From contig NZ_WKJH01000024.1 in assembly GCF_009674825.1 (NCBI RefSeq), positions 186,001 to 250,000 on the forward strand: DNA of 64,000 nucleotides. The letters run 5' to 3'. The first letter of the stretch is position 1, and each line of letters begins with the position of its first letter. The stretch is from Maribacter luteus. Lineage in GTDB: Bacteria; Bacteroidota; Bacteroidia; Flavobacteriales; Flavobacteriaceae. A program made the position numbers and the translations under genes. Shown piece after piece: positions 55,594 to 64,000 of the stretch. Under the pieces are notes generated by a model that was not told the origin of the DNA, made no database searches, and was given only the letters and a program-made list of their open reading frames with translations.

Positions 55594-56850
55594 TTATATT
55601 ACTCTAAAGGCCCCAGCCATCAATTCTATTTCCGTATTTTTTATTCCTATTTCCTTGGCTATGGTTTTCCAGTCCTGAACTGCGAAAAGAACTTCATCCA
55701 GAATAGCCTGCATTTCATCTTCGCTCAATCGAAAGTATTCGCCCACGCTTTTTGCCAGATCATAGTCCAGGGAATTATCATCCATATCGATATTCAGGGA
55801 AAGTCCATCCTTTTCGATGGATGGGTTTAAATCATAGGCAGGCGATAAAATCCATCCTTTTTCAGTTAATATAAATCCGTGGTTTCGTAAGTGGTCATCT
55901 GTATTGGAAATTGCTATATTAAATACGATACGCCGCCAAAGTTGATGCAAATTAGCTTCAACCTCCGCACCATAATTTTCTATGAATTCGACAATTTCAA
56001 GGTAGCTTGGCGAGATATCTCTAATTGAATCTTCAGTATTACCGGTCATTGTCATTGCCGAGGCAAAGTGTATCCGTTTATTATTTTCCCTATCGAATCG
56101 CTTGGTAAGAAAGGTATGGTATTGCCCACTAATTTTTTTAACCTCGGATTCTGCCATTTCTATTCCTGAAGCTATAGCCAATCGATAAGCCAAAAACTCC
56201 CAGAGGGCTTTGTCAATGGTATCGGTTTTCGATGGAAACTTGGCAATCCACAAATTCTTTTGTGTGTCGAAAACATTGGCTTTGGGCCTGGCACCACCCA
56301 AAGATGAACCAGGTGCAATTAAAACGGCGATCCATTTCCTGATAGTTTCACTTTGGTCATCACTTTCCAGTTGTTCAGCTGCTTCCTGCAAATCCCCTAA
56401 CGATGACCAAGGTGGTGTAGGGGTTTGGGCATCGTTGTCTAAAAAAGGCCCATCCAAATCCGTTTTAAAACGCAAGGCTCCCATACGGCTCTCGTCGAAC
56501 ACGCCTAGTAGATAATCAATCTCATAAAGGATCTTCGGTTTTTCTTTATTTGCCCTTGCATCTTGTACTGCCCTACGCTTCATCAAGGTTTTGCCCCAAG
56601 TGTCCGGCATACTGTCAAGGAAAATTCCGAAATTCTCTTTGTTGGCAGGATATTGTGGACCAGAATAAAAATCGATATCTGGGTCTAACAATCGTTGCGC
56701 ATCGGTTTTTAACCAATTTTTGTCATATTCAAAACTGAAGGCCTTCTTACCCTTGGCAAAATGAGCGGATAGCGTACCTATGAGGGTCGGATTTTCCAAG
56801 CCTGCCCAGTCTGCGAAAACATATATGTCAAATTTCCCCTCTGCCATCAT
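55594..56850 (-). CDS. hipA: HipA-like serine/threonine kinase toxin
   Basis: Protein of 418 residues. N-terminal subdomain YVFADWAGLENPTLIGTLSA, the Gly-rich loop APGSSLGGARPKANV, and the catalytic segment NIAISNTDDHLRNHGFILTE with the DFG-like SPAYDLNPSIE. HipA toxins phosphorylate glutamyl-tRNA synthetase and arrest growth unless bound by HipB. The start is directly after the hipB stop. On a conjugative element this acts as an addiction module. Confidence 0.92.
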   Translation of the reverse strand: MMAEGKFDIYVFADWAGLENPTLIGTLSAHFAKGKKAFSFEYDKNWLKTDAQRLLDPDIDFYSGPQYPANKENFGIFLDSMPDTWGKTLMKRRAVQDARANKEKPKILYEIDYLLGVFDESRMGALRFKTDLDGPFLDNDAQTPTPPWSSLGDLQEAAEQLESDDQSETIRKWIAVLIAPGSSLGGARPKANVFDTQKNLWIAKFPSKTDTIDKALWEFLAYRLAIASGIEMAESEVKKISGQYHTFLTKRFDRENNKRIHFASAMTMTGNTEDSIRDISPSYLEIVEFIENYGAEVEANLHQLWRRIVFNIAISNTDDHLRNHGFILTEKGWILSPAYDLNPSIEKDGLSLNIDMDDNSLDYDLAKSVGEYFRLSEDEMQAILDEVLFAVQDWKTIAKEIGIKNTEIELMAGAFRVI

Positions 56851-57138
56851 TTACAATAAATCTAAGTCTTGTAATTTTCTTCCGAATGCATCGTCATTGG
56901 CCAACTTCAAAAAATCATCCTGAAGATTCATTACCCTGAGCACATTAAAATATAGCCCAATGGCCACCCCCGGGTCGCCTTTTTCTATACGGTAAAGGGT
57001 AGCTCTGTGAATGCCCGCACGTTCTGATACCTGCTCAGTCGTTAGCTTTCTTCTCTTTCGTGCCAGTTTGATATTTTCACCTATTTGATCAAAAAACTTT
57101 TGATATTTCGGAAGTAGTATAGCTTTCTTAGAGTTCAT
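56851..57138 (-). CDS. hipB: HipB-like XRE antitoxin
   Basis: Protein of 95 residues with the helix-turn-helix NIKLARKRRKLTTEQVSERA, GIHRATLYRIEKGDPGVAIG. It directly precedes hipA with no gap, which is the standard antitoxin-first order. It should bind HipA and repress its own promoter in the region 57139-57200. Confidence 0.9.
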   Translation of the reverse strand: MNSKKAILLPKYQKFFDQIGENIKLARKRRKLTTEQVSERAGIHRATLYRIEKGDPGVAIGLYFNVLRVMNLQDDFLKLANDDAFGRKLQDLDLL

Positions 57139-57611
57139 AATGTTGCTCTTTTACGACAAATATACAATTTTTGTTGCAAATTAGCGACATTGTGGTTTTT
57201 GCAGTTAGGTATAACATACTTAATCAGGACCATGAATCGACCATAAAAATGGGAATTCCCAATAAGAATACCTTGAGTGGGCTCAAAAAAAATATATTTG
57301 GTTTTCACATAGGGATTCCCTGATTGATAAATTGGATTCTTATCCAGAATTTGTAAAACTTACAGACAATCCCACCGGGCTGAAATTACTTTATGACACC
57401 ATATTGAAAAGCCTCCTAGACCCAAAGGTGAAAAACTATTCCGATGGGATTATTACCCTAGAAGGCCTCTCCAAAATTGTCCCTACTAAAGTAAGACCTT
57501 TCATTTCAAGCTTTGGTATTGCTTGCTTAACTCCGACATCATTTTTCCCCCTGAAAATTATGGTTTTGGCTTTTATTATAGATAGTTCCATTGTTTGCCC
57601 TTTAAAATAGG
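57139..57611. other. Intergenic region with a probable gene fragment
   Basis: Between hipB and the integrase gene. A plus-strand frame open from a stop near 57264 to 57610 contains WFSHRDSLIDKLDSYPEFVK and LTDNPTGLKLLYDTILKSLL. It has no ATG (first start candidate is TTG at 57332) and from about 57490 it reads as the antisense of nothing recognisable. It looks like a gene fragment of unknown family. Confidence 0.4.
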
Positions 57612-58874
57612 TTATACATTGTGATGGGTTTTGGAGGTTGGCTCACTTTCCAATTGATTGAAGTGGGTTCTCAACCTTTGCATATCGTCACTTACCTTTC
57701 GTTCAATGACCTTGGCATAAATCTGGGTGGTCGATATTTTAGAATGGCCCAACAATTTTGAAACCGTTTCAATTGGCATTCCATTGCTCAAAGTAACGGT
57801 AGTAGCAAATGTGTGCCTAGCTATATGGAACGTTAAGTTCTTTTTAATGCCGCAGACATCGGCAATTTCCTTCAAATAGGAATTGAGCTTTTGGTTGGAT
57901 ATTTTAGGGAACAACCTACCCTGGGAAACGGCTTTCTGATTACCCTTGTAACTTTCGATAATAGCCAAAGCCTTTGGCAATAACGGTATGCGTATGGGTT
58001 TGGTCGTTTTTTCACGTCTGTAATAAATCCATAGTTCACCATCAATACCGGTACGGATATTATCCTCGCTCAAATGGATAACATCGATATAACTTAAACT
58101 TGTATAACAACTAAAAACGAACAAATCCCTTACCTGTCGTAGTCTCGCAATGTTCAGTTGCTTGTTTTCGATTTCCAGAAGTTCATCCAAACTTAAAAAG
58201 CCACGTTCCTTTTTTATGAGTTTTGATCTGAAATTGATAAATGGGTCACGCTCTATCCACCCCAACTTATGTGATAAGTTAATCAGTTTCCTAAATCGTT
58301 CAATGTGCTTCATCACGGTATTGTTGCCCATCGGTTTTTGATGGTCCTCCGGAATATAGTTCCGTAAATACTTCTCGAACTTTATAATGAAGTCATAATC
58401 GAGTTCCTGTAAATACTTATCGCTAGTCCTATATGTTTTTTGAAGAAATTTGGAAATATAACGTTGTGTGGTAAAGTAGTTCTTCTGGGTACCCCATTTC
58501 AGCTTGCCTTCCATATCCTCATTGTGGTAGTTGACAATATCCATAATGGAACGGTTATCATCATCTTCACCAAAGTACCTCGCTTTGACAGCTTGTGCCG
58601 TAATCAATTTTCGTTCTGCTTTTAATTCCCGATAGCACTCGAATAGAAAAGTATAGGATTCATCCAAATAGCTGTTGAGTACCCGGGATTTTTGACTGTT
58701 CCCACGAGCTCTATTTCGATGGGCATCCCAATCAGAGATTAAAACCTTTCGTTTTAGACTGATGGTAGATCGTTTTCCGTTTACGGTTATTCTAGCATAG
58801 AGTGATGCTTGATTGTCATTTGCCCTAGCGAAGTCCGCCCAGAACAAAATACTGAAGGTTGAGGATGTTTTCAT
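57612..58874 (-). CDS. int: Tyrosine recombinase (integrase) of the conjugative element
   Basis: Protein of 420 residues. Arm-binding N-terminus (FSILFWADFARANDNQASLY), a SAM-like core-binding domain (about 110-215) and a catalytic domain. Box II is HIARHTFATT with His and Arg, followed by LLGHSKISTTQIYAKV with the nucleophile Tyr. In box I, FSCYTSLSYIDVIHL has Ser where most tyrosine recombinases have Arg, the same substitution known from IntDOT. It integrates and excises the element, with the HTH protein at 40728 a possible directionality factor. Divergent from nothing; next to the tRNA genes. Confidence 0.95.
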   Translation of the reverse strand: MKTSSTFSILFWADFARANDNQASLYARITVNGKRSTISLKRKVLISDWDAHRNRARGNSQKSRVLNSYLDESYTFLFECYRELKAERKLITAQAVKARYFGEDDDNRSIMDIVNYHNEDMEGKLKWGTQKNYFTTQRYISKFLQKTYRTSDKYLQELDYDFIIKFEKYLRNYIPEDHQKPMGNNTVMKHIERFRKLINLSHKLGWIERDPFINFRSKLIKKERGFLSLDELLEIENKQLNIARLRQVRDLFVFSCYTSLSYIDVIHLSEDNIRTGIDGELWIYYRREKTTKPIRIPLLPKALAIIESYKGNQKAVSQGRLFPKISNQKLNSYLKEIADVCGIKKNLTFHIARHTFATTVTLSNGMPIETVSKLLGHSKISTTQIYAKVIERKVSDDMQRLRTHFNQLESEPTSKTHHNV

Positions 58875-58899
58875 TTGTTTCGTCTTTTAGTTAACAACT

Positions 58900-59011
58900 G
58901 TTTTGTTATCAGACGAAAGCCAAATCACTTATAAAGATACATTTTATTACCGAACCGAAAAGGCGATTTTAACAATTAGGTCAACACAAATGTTAAATCC
59001 GTTTTGTTATC
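58900..59011. repeat. Direct repeats upstream of the integrase, candidate arm or operator sites
   Basis: GTTTTGTTATC occurs at 58900-58910 and again at 59001-59011. TTGTTGAC is repeated near 59017 and 59026. Such short direct repeats near an integrase start are typical of arm-type binding sites. No second attachment half was found. Confidence 0.4.
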
Positions 59012-59069
59012 CGATTTGTTGACTTTTGTTGACGGATTAAATCATTTCATTTGATTCCTTAAAAAACGA

Positions 59070-59103
59070 AAAAACCTGATAATCATACGATTAACAGGTT
59101 TTT
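59070..59103 (-). terminator. Terminator after the tRNA genes
   Basis: AAAAACCTG (59070-59078) pairs with CAGGTTTTT (59095-59103). On the minus strand it follows tRNA-Pro by 24 bases and is followed by a T-rich run. Confidence 0.8.
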
Positions 59104-59127
59104 AGTAACAATTGATATGTTAAATTG

Positions 59128-59202
59128 TCGGGGTGGCAGGATTCGAACCTGCGACCTCCGCGTCCCAAACGCGGCGCGATAACCGGGCTACGCTACACCC
59201 CG
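59128..59202 (-). tRNA. tRNA-Pro (anticodon TGG)
   Basis: 75 bases on the minus strand. Acceptor arms CGGGGTG/CACCCCG, T-arm with GGTTCGAATCC and anticodon loop TTTGGGA between GCG-rich stems, giving TGG. CCA is not encoded. It lies 252 bases from the integrase start. Confidence 0.95.
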
Positions 59203-59228
59203 ATATGGTTATCTTTTCAAAAAAATTG

Positions 59229-59312
59229 CGGAGAGAATGGGACTCGAACCCATGCGACACTTGCGCGTCGACAGATTAGCAATCTGCTCCGTTACCACTC
59301 CGGCACCTCTCC
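59229..59312 (-). tRNA. tRNA-Ser (anticodon GCT)
   Basis: 84 bases with a long variable arm, acceptor arm starting GGAGAGG, T-loop GGTTCGAGTCC and anticodon loop TTGCTAA, giving GCT. Transcribed toward tRNA-Pro, 26 bases away, probably as one transcript. Confidence 0.95.
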
Positions 59313-59420
59313 TGAATATTTTTTAATGAACTTTGCTTTAAAGCGGTTGCAAATGTACATTTTTCCAATACTAAAAAGCAACTATTTTACTACTTTTTTT
59401 CAATCAATTTTATAATTGCC

Positions 59421-61460
59421 TTATTCTGGGTATTCTACCCTCAAATGATAGATGTTGGTCAACCTATGTTTAAAGATTTTCTTTATGGTCTCTATCTCCC
59501 TAAAGGTAATGTTCGCATTCAAAAACTGATTGGCCGCCATTTGCCCACCGATAATTTTATCAACAAACTCATCCAATACCATAAATGTCGGGTTCTTTAA
59601 GCTTTTAGAGGCCGCCTCTACTGAATCTGCCATCATTAGTATGGCCGTTTCCCTTGAAAAAGGTGTAGGACCGGGATATTTAAAGTCTTCTTGCTTTACC
59701 TCACCTCCCAATTCCTTTTGTTTTTTATAAAAATAATAGACTAAGGTCGTACCATGGTGCGAACGTATAAAATCTATGACCCGATCGGGTAAATTGTTTT
59801 TTCTTGCGATTTCAATTCCTTCGATCACATGATTGATAATAATACGGGCACTATCGCGCGGTTCCAAATCATCATGAGGATTCGCATTCGTAATTTGATT
59901 CTCCGTAAAATATGTGGGGTTGCTTAATTTACCTATATCATGATAAAGGGCCCCAACACGCACCAACATCGCATTTGCCCCTATCTCATTGGCAGCCGCT
60001 TCCGCAAGATTTGCGACTTGTAGCGAATGATTGAACGTACCTGGCGCCCTGTTCGATAGTTCTTTCAATAATTTTGAATTGGTATCTGACAATTCCAACA
60101 GGGATACATCGGAAACCAACCCGAAAATCTTTTCATAAATATATATCAAGGGCTGCACAAAAAGTGTAATCATTCCATTCAATAAAAACAGACCCAATGT
60201 CAACCAAATGATATTATCCAAATTTCCTTCGTGAATTATATGGAATGCCAAATAACCGACGATATAAATTAAGGTGATCTGCCCTACGGAAATAAAAAGA
60301 TTGGCCCTTTTGTACAACTCGGACACCGTAAGTATGGTTACAATACCGGCTATGATCTGAATAAAGATATATTCAAAACTATTCGGCACCACAAAACCTA
60401 AGATCAATACGGTAAGAACATGAACGAACAAGCCCAACCTGGCATCAAAAAAAGTTTTTAAGATAAGAGGCAGAATACATAAGGGAACAACAAACACAAA
60501 GGCTTCATTGTATTTGACCACTAAGGTGGTCACGAACACCATAATAAGTATGTTTATAAAAATAAACGTGACCTTAGTCCCGTTTTCAAAGATTTCGTTC
60601 CTGTACTTTTTCAAGAACAGAAAAAGCATCATCAATACCAATGCAACAAGCACTGTATAACCCGCAAGAATGTAATAGTAGTTGTTAGAGGCCCAGAGTT
60701 CCGATTCAAATTCACCTTTTAAGGACTCCAATATCATATAATTATCAGACTCTACCACTTCGCCTTTTGCGATGATCAATTTACCTTCATCAATGGTACC
60801 CCTGGTTAAGGACAACTTGGAAAGCTCTTCTTCCAAGGCCATTTTCGAAAGATTTTCATCATACTCGACATTTGGCTTAATTAAATTGAAAAAGACCGAT
60901 TGAAATGCATTGGTATAGGACCCAAGCCGTTTCTTTTCCAATATTCTTTGCATAAGTCCTTCAACATCACGAACCCTATAAAGATCGTCATAGTTGATTT
61001 GGTATGCTTCATTCTGTTTTATAAGATAAACCTGTTTACCTATTTCGTTAGAATTTGATTTTTGCAAGATTCCATTTTCATATATCCTATCTAGAATATC
61101 TTGGCCGGTTTTCTTCAACATGGCCAATTCTGCAGTACTATGTTCTTCGGGTTTGAATGTTTTTACAAATTCGGTATCATATTCATCGAATACTTCTTTT
61201 GCCGTTGCCTCATTAAATCTATAATAGTTCAACTGCCCATCTATGACCTTTTGTTTTTCAGCCGATATCTCCTCTTGGGTCTTCTTTACTGAAAAATCAA
61301 ACGGGGCATAAAGATTCTCATATTGCCATGGTTTTCCTTTTTGGAATTCATATTTGAACTTACCCCCTTTCGGGAAAAAGAACACAATACAAAAGATGGA
61401 TACTACGTAAAGGAAGTATTTATATAGAAGGGATTGGTTTTTGTAAAGTCTGTCCAACAA
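59421..61460 (-). CDS. HD-family 7TM phosphohydrolase (PgpH-like)
   Basis: Protein of 679 residues. One N-terminal helix, a periplasmic 7TMR-HDED domain (to about 260), seven membrane helices (about 265-450) and a C-terminal HD domain with VGALYHDIGKLSNPTYF, His-Asp pair, HVIEGIEIARKNNLPDRVID and FIRSHHGTTLVYYFY. This layout is that of PgpH, which degrades cyclic di-AMP. Function in this organism is inferred from architecture. Chromosomal, outside the element. Confidence 0.92.
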   Translation of the reverse strand: MLDRLYKNQSLLYKYFLYVVSIFCIVFFFPKGGKFKYEFQKGKPWQYENLYAPFDFSVKKTQEEISAEKQKVIDGQLNYYRFNEATAKEVFDEYDTEFVKTFKPEEHSTAELAMLKKTGQDILDRIYENGILQKSNSNEIGKQVYLIKQNEAYQINYDDLYRVRDVEGLMQRILEKKRLGSYTNAFQSVFFNLIKPNVEYDENLSKMALEEELSKLSLTRGTIDEGKLIIAKGEVVESDNYMILESLKGEFESELWASNNYYYILAGYTVLVALVLMMLFLFLKKYRNEIFENGTKVTFIFINILIMVFVTTLVVKYNEAFVFVVPLCILPLILKTFFDARLGLFVHVLTVLILGFVVPNSFEYIFIQIIAGIVTILTVSELYKRANLFISVGQITLIYIVGYLAFHIIHEGNLDNIIWLTLGLFLLNGMITLFVQPLIYIYEKIFGLVSDVSLLELSDTNSKLLKELSNRAPGTFNHSLQVANLAEAAANEIGANAMLVRVGALYHDIGKLSNPTYFTENQITNANPHDDLEPRDSARIIINHVIEGIEIARKNNLPDRVIDFIRSHHGTTLVYYFYKKQKELGGEVKQEDFKYPGPTPFSRETAILMMADSVEAASKSLKNPTFMVLDEFVDKIIGGQMAANQFLNANITFREIETIKKIFKHRLTNIYHLRVEYPE

Positions 61461-61578
61461 TAGTGTTTCAAATTCTTAACTACCATCAAAAATAGAAAAT
61501 ATAATAGACCTTTTGTTACATCACCCCTATTGATTGCACTTTAATTTATTAATTTCGCAAGAATAAAAACATTTAAAT

Positions 61579-62754
61579 ATGCATGATGTTGTCATCGTTT
61601 CCGCTGTTAGAACGCCAATAGGAAGTTTTATGGGTGGCTTATCCACAATTCCTGCACCCAAATTGGGAGCCATAGCCATTAAAGGGGCTTTGGAGAAAAT
61701 CAACCTGAACCCCAACTTGGTTGATGAAGTTTTAATGGGCAATGTAGTACAAGCAGGTACCGGTCAGGCACCGGCAAGGCAAGCTGCCATTTATGCGGGT
61801 ATCCCCAACACTGTACCATGTACCACGGTGAACAAAGTCTGTGCATCCGGAATGAAGTCCGTAATGCAGGCTGCGCAAGCTATTGCTTTGGGTGACATAT
61901 CAATTGCAGTTGCAGGTGGTATGGAAAACATGAGCCTTATACCACACTATGCAAATCTTAGAACCGGGGTAAAATTCGGACCAACTACTTTTGTAGATGG
62001 CATGCAAAAAGACGGTCTGGTAGATGCTTATGACCAAAATGCCATGGGCGTTAGTGCAGATGCCTGTGCAACTGAATATGGGTTCTCCCGTGAAGATCAG
62101 GACAACTTTGCATTAAAGTCTTACCAAAGATCGGCAGAAGCTTGGAAAGCCGGTAAATTCTCAAAAGAGGTTATCCCTGTAGAAGTTCCCCAAAGAAGAG
62201 GCGAGCCCGTTATAGTTTCCGAAGATGAGGAATTCAAGAATGTGAAAATAGAAAAAATACCCAGTCTACGTCCTGCTTTCACCAAGGACGGAACGGTTAC
62301 CGCTGCCAATGCCTCTACCATAAACGATGGAGCTGCTGCCTTGGTTCTTATGAGTCTGGAAAAAGCCAATGAATTGAATATTACCCCATTGGCAACTATA
62401 AAAAGTTATGCCGATGCCGCACAAGCACCGGAATGGTTCACCACAGCCCCAGCTAAGGCTTTACCTAAAGCTCTGGATAAAGCAAGTATAAGTCTGGATG
62501 ATGTCGATTTTTTTGAATTCAACGAAGCTTTTTCCGTCGTAGGGTTGGCTAATATGAAATTACTGGGATTAAGTGATTCTAAAGTAAACATTAATGGCGG
62601 TGCGGTATCTTTGGGACATCCACTTGGGTGTTCGGGAGCCCGAATACTAATAACCCTTTTAAATATATTGGAACAGAATAATGCTAAAATCGGTGCTGCC
62701 GCCATTTGCAATGGAGGTGGTGGAGCTTCGGCCATGATTTTAGAGCGAATTTAA
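61579..62754 (+). CDS. Acetyl-CoA C-acetyltransferase (thiolase)
   Basis: Protein of 391 residues, the normal thiolase length. Cys88 in NKVCASGMKS is the acyl-forming residue. The His in SLGHPLGCSGAR and Cys377 in ICNGGGGASAM complete the active site. Catalyses condensation of two acetyl-CoA or thiolysis of acetoacetyl-CoA. Intact, ordinary chromosomal gene. Confidence 0.95.
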   Translation: MHDVVIVSAVRTPIGSFMGGLSTIPAPKLGAIAIKGALEKINLNPNLVDEVLMGNVVQAGTGQAPARQAAIYAGIPNTVPCTTVNKVCASGMKSVMQAAQAIALGDISIAVAGGMENMSLIPHYANLRTGVKFGPTTFVDGMQKDGLVDAYDQNAMGVSADACATEYGFSREDQDNFALKSYQRSAEAWKAGKFSKEVIPVEVPQRRGEPVIVSEDEEFKNVKIEKIPSLRPAFTKDGTVTAANASTINDGAAALVLMSLEKANELNITPLATIKSYADAAQAPEWFTTAPAKALPKALDKASISLDDVDFFEFNEAFSVVGLANMKLLGLSDSKVNINGGAVSLGHPLGCSGARILITLLNILEQNNAKIGAAAICNGGGGASAMILERI

Positions 62755-62774
62755 ATTATCACTGCTATAATACT

Positions 62775-63521
62775 ATGCAATACGGTATTTGTCATTTAAG
62801 CATCGTTCCTATTCGATCCAGTGCAGAAGAATCAGCGGAGATGGTTTCCCAATTATTATATGGTGAACATTATAAGGTTCTTGAACAGCGCAAACATTGG
62901 AGTAAAATTCGTGCGGCTTTTGACAAATGTGAAGGTTGGATTCAAAATTTACAACTTACCTTGATCGATGAACCCCTATATAATGAATTGGATTGCGATC
63001 AACATCCAAAGTACACCACGGATTTGGTTTCTTATATAGAGATGGACAAAAACAATCTTTTACCCGTTGTACTTGGTTCTGTCTTCAACGATAGCTCTAA
63101 CCATGTTCATGAAGGTGGACTAACCAGCCTGATGCAAGAAAAACCAAACTTGGTAAATAGTGCCCTCCAATATTTGAACACTCCATATTTATGGGGTGGT
63201 AAAACCCCCTTTGGAATAGATGCTTCCGGTTTTACACAAATGGTGTACAAAATAAACGGTCACAAACTACTCAGAAGTGCAACCCAACAGGCCACCCAAG
63301 GCAATGCTTTAAGCTTTATTGAGGAAAGTGAAGCTGGGGACCTAGCTTTTTTTGACAATAATGAAGGGATTATCGATCATGTAGGCATAATCATGGACAA
63401 CAACTATATTATCCATGTTCACGGGAAGGTACGAATAGACCGTTTGGACCATACTGGAATTTTCAATAACGATTCCAAAACCTATACCCACAAGCTCAGG
63501 GTAATAAAACAGATCGTATAA
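62775..63521 (+). CDS. SH3b-NlpC/P60-domain protein lacking the catalytic cysteine
   Basis: 248 residues from the ATG at 62775, chosen because a longer in-frame start at 62706 lies inside the thiolase coding end. N-terminal SH3-like region (VPIRSSAEESAEMVSQLLYG) then the NlpC/P60 domain: YLWGGKTPFGIDASGFTQMV, GDLAFFDNNEG and DHVGIIMDNNYIIHVHGKV. The usual DCSGF motif reads DASGF: Ala150 (codon GCT at 63222-63224) replaces the nucleophile. The His is present. As written it should be inactive as a peptidase, perhaps a binding protein. Confidence 0.88.
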   Translation: MQYGICHLSIVPIRSSAEESAEMVSQLLYGEHYKVLEQRKHWSKIRAAFDKCEGWIQNLQLTLIDEPLYNELDCDQHPKYTTDLVSYIEMDKNNLLPVVLGSVFNDSSNHVHEGGLTSLMQEKPNLVNSALQYLNTPYLWGGKTPFGIDASGFTQMVYKINGHKLLRSATQQATQGNALSFIEESEAGDLAFFDNNEGIIDHVGIIMDNNYIIHVHGKVRIDRLDHTGIFNNDSKTYTHKLRVIKQIV

Positions 63522-63553
63522 AAAAAGTCCTGATTATCAAATCAGGACTTTTT
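63522..63553. terminator. Bidirectional terminator
   Basis: Perfect 13-bp arms AAAAAGTCCTGAT/ATCAGGACTTTTT around a 6-base loop, between convergent genes. Confidence 0.9.
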
Positions 63554-63575
63554 CATATAATCTGCGGATAAATTA

Positions 63576-64000
63576 CTACTCACCCAAAAGTTTTTTCAAT
63601 CTCATGAAATTTTCATTGTCTCCCATTGCACCATAGATATTCTTCAATTGTGTTAAGATACCTTGGTTGTCAGGATTTGTTTTTAGAGCTTCTTCCAAAA
63701 CGTCTGCACCTTCTTGGAACAAATCGTCTTTTTTCTTCTTCAACTCATCATACCTTGCAATATCAGCCCTAGAATTACCCAAACTATTCATTTCATCGAT
63801 CAAACCATTACCTTCATTTACATAAGTTGTGGAAAGGTTCAATTGAGCGTTGGTGTATCCTGGGTTAATCTCAAGTGCTTTTCTATATGATTCCCTAGCT
63901 TCTTCCAAATTACCTTGCTCCATATTGATCACACCGATATTGTAGTGCAAATCTGGATTGTCAGGAGCCACACTTGCAGCTTCAGCCATTAATTCTTTGA
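63576..64000 (-). CDS. TPR-repeat protein, 5' end outside window
   Basis: The frame is open to the right edge. At least two TPR units are visible: ASVAPDNPDLHYNIGVINME and GNLEEARESYRKALEINPGY, then a charged helical linker and a last TPR (EEALKTNPDNQGILTQLKNI, YGAMGDNENFMRLKKLLGE). A repeat-scaffold protein; partner unknown. Confidence 0.85.
   Translation of the reverse strand, partial: KELMAEAASVAPDNPDLHYNIGVINMEQGNLEEARESYRKALEINPGYTNAQLNLSTTYVNEGNGLIDEMNSLGNSRADIARYDELKKKKDDLFQEGADVLEEALKTNPDNQGILTQLKNIYGAMGDNENFMRLKKLLGE

Noticed and set aside
59125-59415. Plus-strand open frame of 96 codons
   Set aside because: It is the antisense reading of tRNA-Pro and tRNA-Ser, a common artefact.
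1-64000. CRISPR array
   Set aside because: No regularly spaced identical repeats with unique spacers and no cas genes.

Overview
The window looks like a marine member of the Flavobacteriaceae (Bacteroidota). The evidence is three SusC receptors (two with an adjacent SusD), two ECF sigma/FecR regulatory sets, Bacteroidetes-type conjugation genes (TraE to TraN, RteC), a tyrosine integrase with the Bacteroidetes form of box I, and small families such as DUF6520. No species is assigned.

Layout. (1) 1-7.4 kb: a SusC receptor cut by the window edge, its FecR anti-sigma factor, a GH29 alpha-L-fucosidase and a divergent ECF sigma factor. Together they look like a locus for fucose-containing glycans. 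(2) 8.6-17.7 kb: a second, complete locus read right to left: ECF sigma, FecR, SusC with an STN domain, SusD, an endonuclease/exonuclease/phosphatase-fold enzyme and a metallophosphoesterase. The two enzymes point to a phosphorylated substrate. (3) 17.7-22.4 kb: gene-poor, decayed DNA with a LytTR response regulator, an IS3-family orfA remnant, two small membrane-protein genes and degenerate repeats shared with 8.0 kb and 18.3 kb. (4) 22.4-58.9 kb: an integrative conjugative element. It carries ssb, mobilisation genes (BfmA-like protein, relaxase, coupling protein), a cargo block, RteC, an excisionase-like HTH protein, a replication-type pair, a two-gene candidate defence island, a cell-wall amidase, traE-traN, hipBA and the integrase. 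(5) 59.1-64 kb: ordinary chromosome with tRNA-Pro, tRNA-Ser, an HD phosphohydrolase, a thiolase, an NlpC/P60-like protein and the end of a TPR protein.

The cargo is the most unusual part. One block (27.7-37.0 kb) combines SusC, SusD, a HETGH zinc metalloprotease, a tiny secreted two-cysteine DUF6520 protein, a MauE/DoxX-like membrane protein with a CxC pair, a PAS-AraC regulator and a STAS-like protein. This may be a small-peptide production, processing or uptake system. Next to it an alpha-oxoamine synthase fused to an acyltransferase sits directly upstream of RteC. An AT-rich pair (42.5-47.3 kb), an HNH-STAND NTPase followed by an ApeA-like HEPN protein, is a likely anti-phage system. I could not find a left attachment site, so the left border of the element is unresolved.

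Other points: a 106-base five-stem palindrome at 27.07-27.17 kb; an A10 tract that puts the amidase signal peptide out of frame; an NlpC/P60 protein with Ala in place of the catalytic Cys; and a terminator-like hairpin directly ahead of the excisionase-like gene.
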